From NCBI GenBank assembly GCA_964471825.1, contig CAYYKD010000005.1, positions 1 to 64,000 of the forward strand: a stretch of 64,000 nucleotides of DNA, given 5' to 3'. This document shows positions 63,541-64,000 of the stretch, piece after piece. The position numbers and the translations under genes were made by a program. The stretch comes from CAYYKD01 sp964471825 (lineage in GTDB: Bacteria; Spirochaetota; GWE2-31-10; CAYYKD01). Numbering within the stretch: position 1 is the first letter of the stretch; every line of letters begins with the position of its first letter. The notes below the pieces were generated by a model. That model was not told the DNA's origin, made no database searches, and worked only from the letters and a program-made list of their open reading frames with translations.

Positions 63541-64000
63541 TTATTCTCCCTTTTTTTCAATCTGTTTCTTTTCACCAAGCATATTTATAAAAGTATATGC
63601 AAGGTTTTTATTTTTCTCAAAATCTTCAAATAATTCTATTAAAAAACTCATCTGTACCTGAGTAAACGCAGATAAATGAAGTAAAATTTCCTGCACCCTA
63701 TCATAATCTTTTAAAGTGATTGCGCTTATCAATCGTTGTTCATAAGCTCTAAGTTTATTTGACTTATTACCGGATAAAATTTTCTTCACTTCCATTGCAG
63801 ATCCATAAGCTCTTTTTTGTAATTCTGTCATTTTTTGATCCTCCTTATATATCAATTGATTTATTTTTATCAAATGTGATATTAAATAATTTTTATCGCC
63901 CAACTTTAATAGACCATCAATTAAAAAATCAAGTTTAATATTGTTTATGATACTATCAACTACAATTTTTTCTGTTTTTAACCAATTTTCATTGCCATTT
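63541..64000 (-). CDS. cas8b: Cas8b (large Cascade subunit), C-terminal part only
   Basis: The frame ending at TAA 63541 stays open to the window edge (no stop in the last 97 bases), reading ENWLKTEKIVVDSIIN and DFLIDGLLKLGDKNYLI, so this is the C-terminus of a longer protein. The shorter 120-residue reading from the TTG at 63903 is therefore only an internal start. Position before cas7-cas5 and the helical, basic C-terminus (LRAYEQRLISAITLKDYDRV, MLGEKKQIEKKGE) fit Cas8b, whose last domain is an all-helical small-subunit-like bundle. Internal translation of this part as a separate small subunit is known from other I-B/I-D systems and could happen here. Confidence 0.75.
   Translation of the reverse strand, partial: NGNENWLKTEKIVVDSIINNIKLDFLIDGLLKLGDKNYLISHLIKINQLIYKEDQKMTELQKRAYGSAMEVKKILSGNKSNKLRAYEQRLISAITLKDYDRVQEILLHLSAFTQVQMSFLIELFEDFEKNKNLAYTFINMLGEKKQIEKKGE

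Noticed and set aside
63541..63903. Independent 120-residue cas gene
   Set aside because: The frame continues without stop to the window edge; the apparent start is an internal TTG. Kept only as possible internal translation of cas8b.
1..64000. tRNA or rRNA genes
   Set aside because: I scanned gaps for T-loop-like GGTTC(G/A)A(A/T)TCC and cloverleaf arms and found none that could fold; no rRNA similarity was noticed.

Overview
The window reads as a low-GC bacterial chromosome segment, most likely from a member of the Spirochaetota. The evidence is the set of lineage-typical proteins: a short alanyl-tRNA synthetase that stops after the editing domain, a ~900-residue protein with a GreA domain only at its C-terminus, a pyrophosphate-dependent phosphofructokinase of the ~550-residue type, an EF-G-like GTPase paired with a SUI1/YciH protein, and PilZ and CheX domains. 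Two 10-N runs and two single-base frameshifts in core genes (murD, ackA) suggest a draft or metagenome assembly.

Layout. 1-2.9 kb (minus strand): an iron-sulfur/NifX-type cluster (MinD/Mrp-like ATPase with ferredoxin insert, two NifX-like proteins, a DUF5320-type Gly-rich protein, a hotdog thioesterase), headed by a Fur-family regulator; two Fur-type boxes lie in front of the DUF5320 and fur genes. 3-11.4 kb (minus): a long run from gyrA through a GNAT protein, asnS, tsaD, a PKD/beta-helix lipoprotein and two membrane proteins. 11.6-20.8 kb: Bpt/ATE-type transferase, SDR reductase, pseudo-receiver protein, an AsnRS paralogue without anticodon domain, ribH, murD (frameshifted), nifU-nifS and a TPR lipoprotein. 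20.9-29.6 kb (minus): CheX, glutamine-dependent NAD synthetase, Fe-type alcohol dehydrogenase, cupin, PilZ, GreA-domain protein and a TPR protein. 29.7-35.8 kb (minus): a MoxR AAA+ ATPase with a TerB-like N-terminus, translationally coupled to a 1191-residue protein holding both an HExxH motif and a von Willebrand A domain, followed upstream by a FecR-domain protein. 35.9-40.7 kb (minus): trmH-type methylase (broken by a gap), metallo-beta-lactamase, M20 peptidase, alaS. 40.8-42.4 kb (plus): a secreted 23-residue tandem-repeat protein, a DUF3592-like membrane protein, a decayed mobile-element copy and a 59-residue histone-fold protein. 42.5-54.3 kb: EF-G-like/SUI1, hybrid histidine kinase, PFP, a solute-binding protein, MtgA, ackA (frameshifted), and a secreted HExxH-TPR protein.

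54.4-64 kb: a type I-B CRISPR-Cas locus, all read on the minus strand: cas8b (cut by the window end), cas7, cas5, cas3, cas4, cas1, cas2, a ~139-bp leader, then 42 repeats and 41 spacers. The oldest repeat (left end) is degenerate. Two spacers are near-identical variants of one target. The cas5-cas3 gap holds a MITE-like element whose relative lies at 41.9-42.1 kb. A short reading frame with a perfect Shine-Dalgarno sequence sits in the CRISPR leader.

Most notable for follow-up: the bacterial histone, the TerB-MoxR/zincin-vWA pair, the 23-residue repeat protein with a very strong promoter, the leader reading frame, the near-duplicate spacers, the Cas5 coiled-coil insertion, and a family of short GAGGCTCTTGCAAAA-like motifs found downstream of genes.
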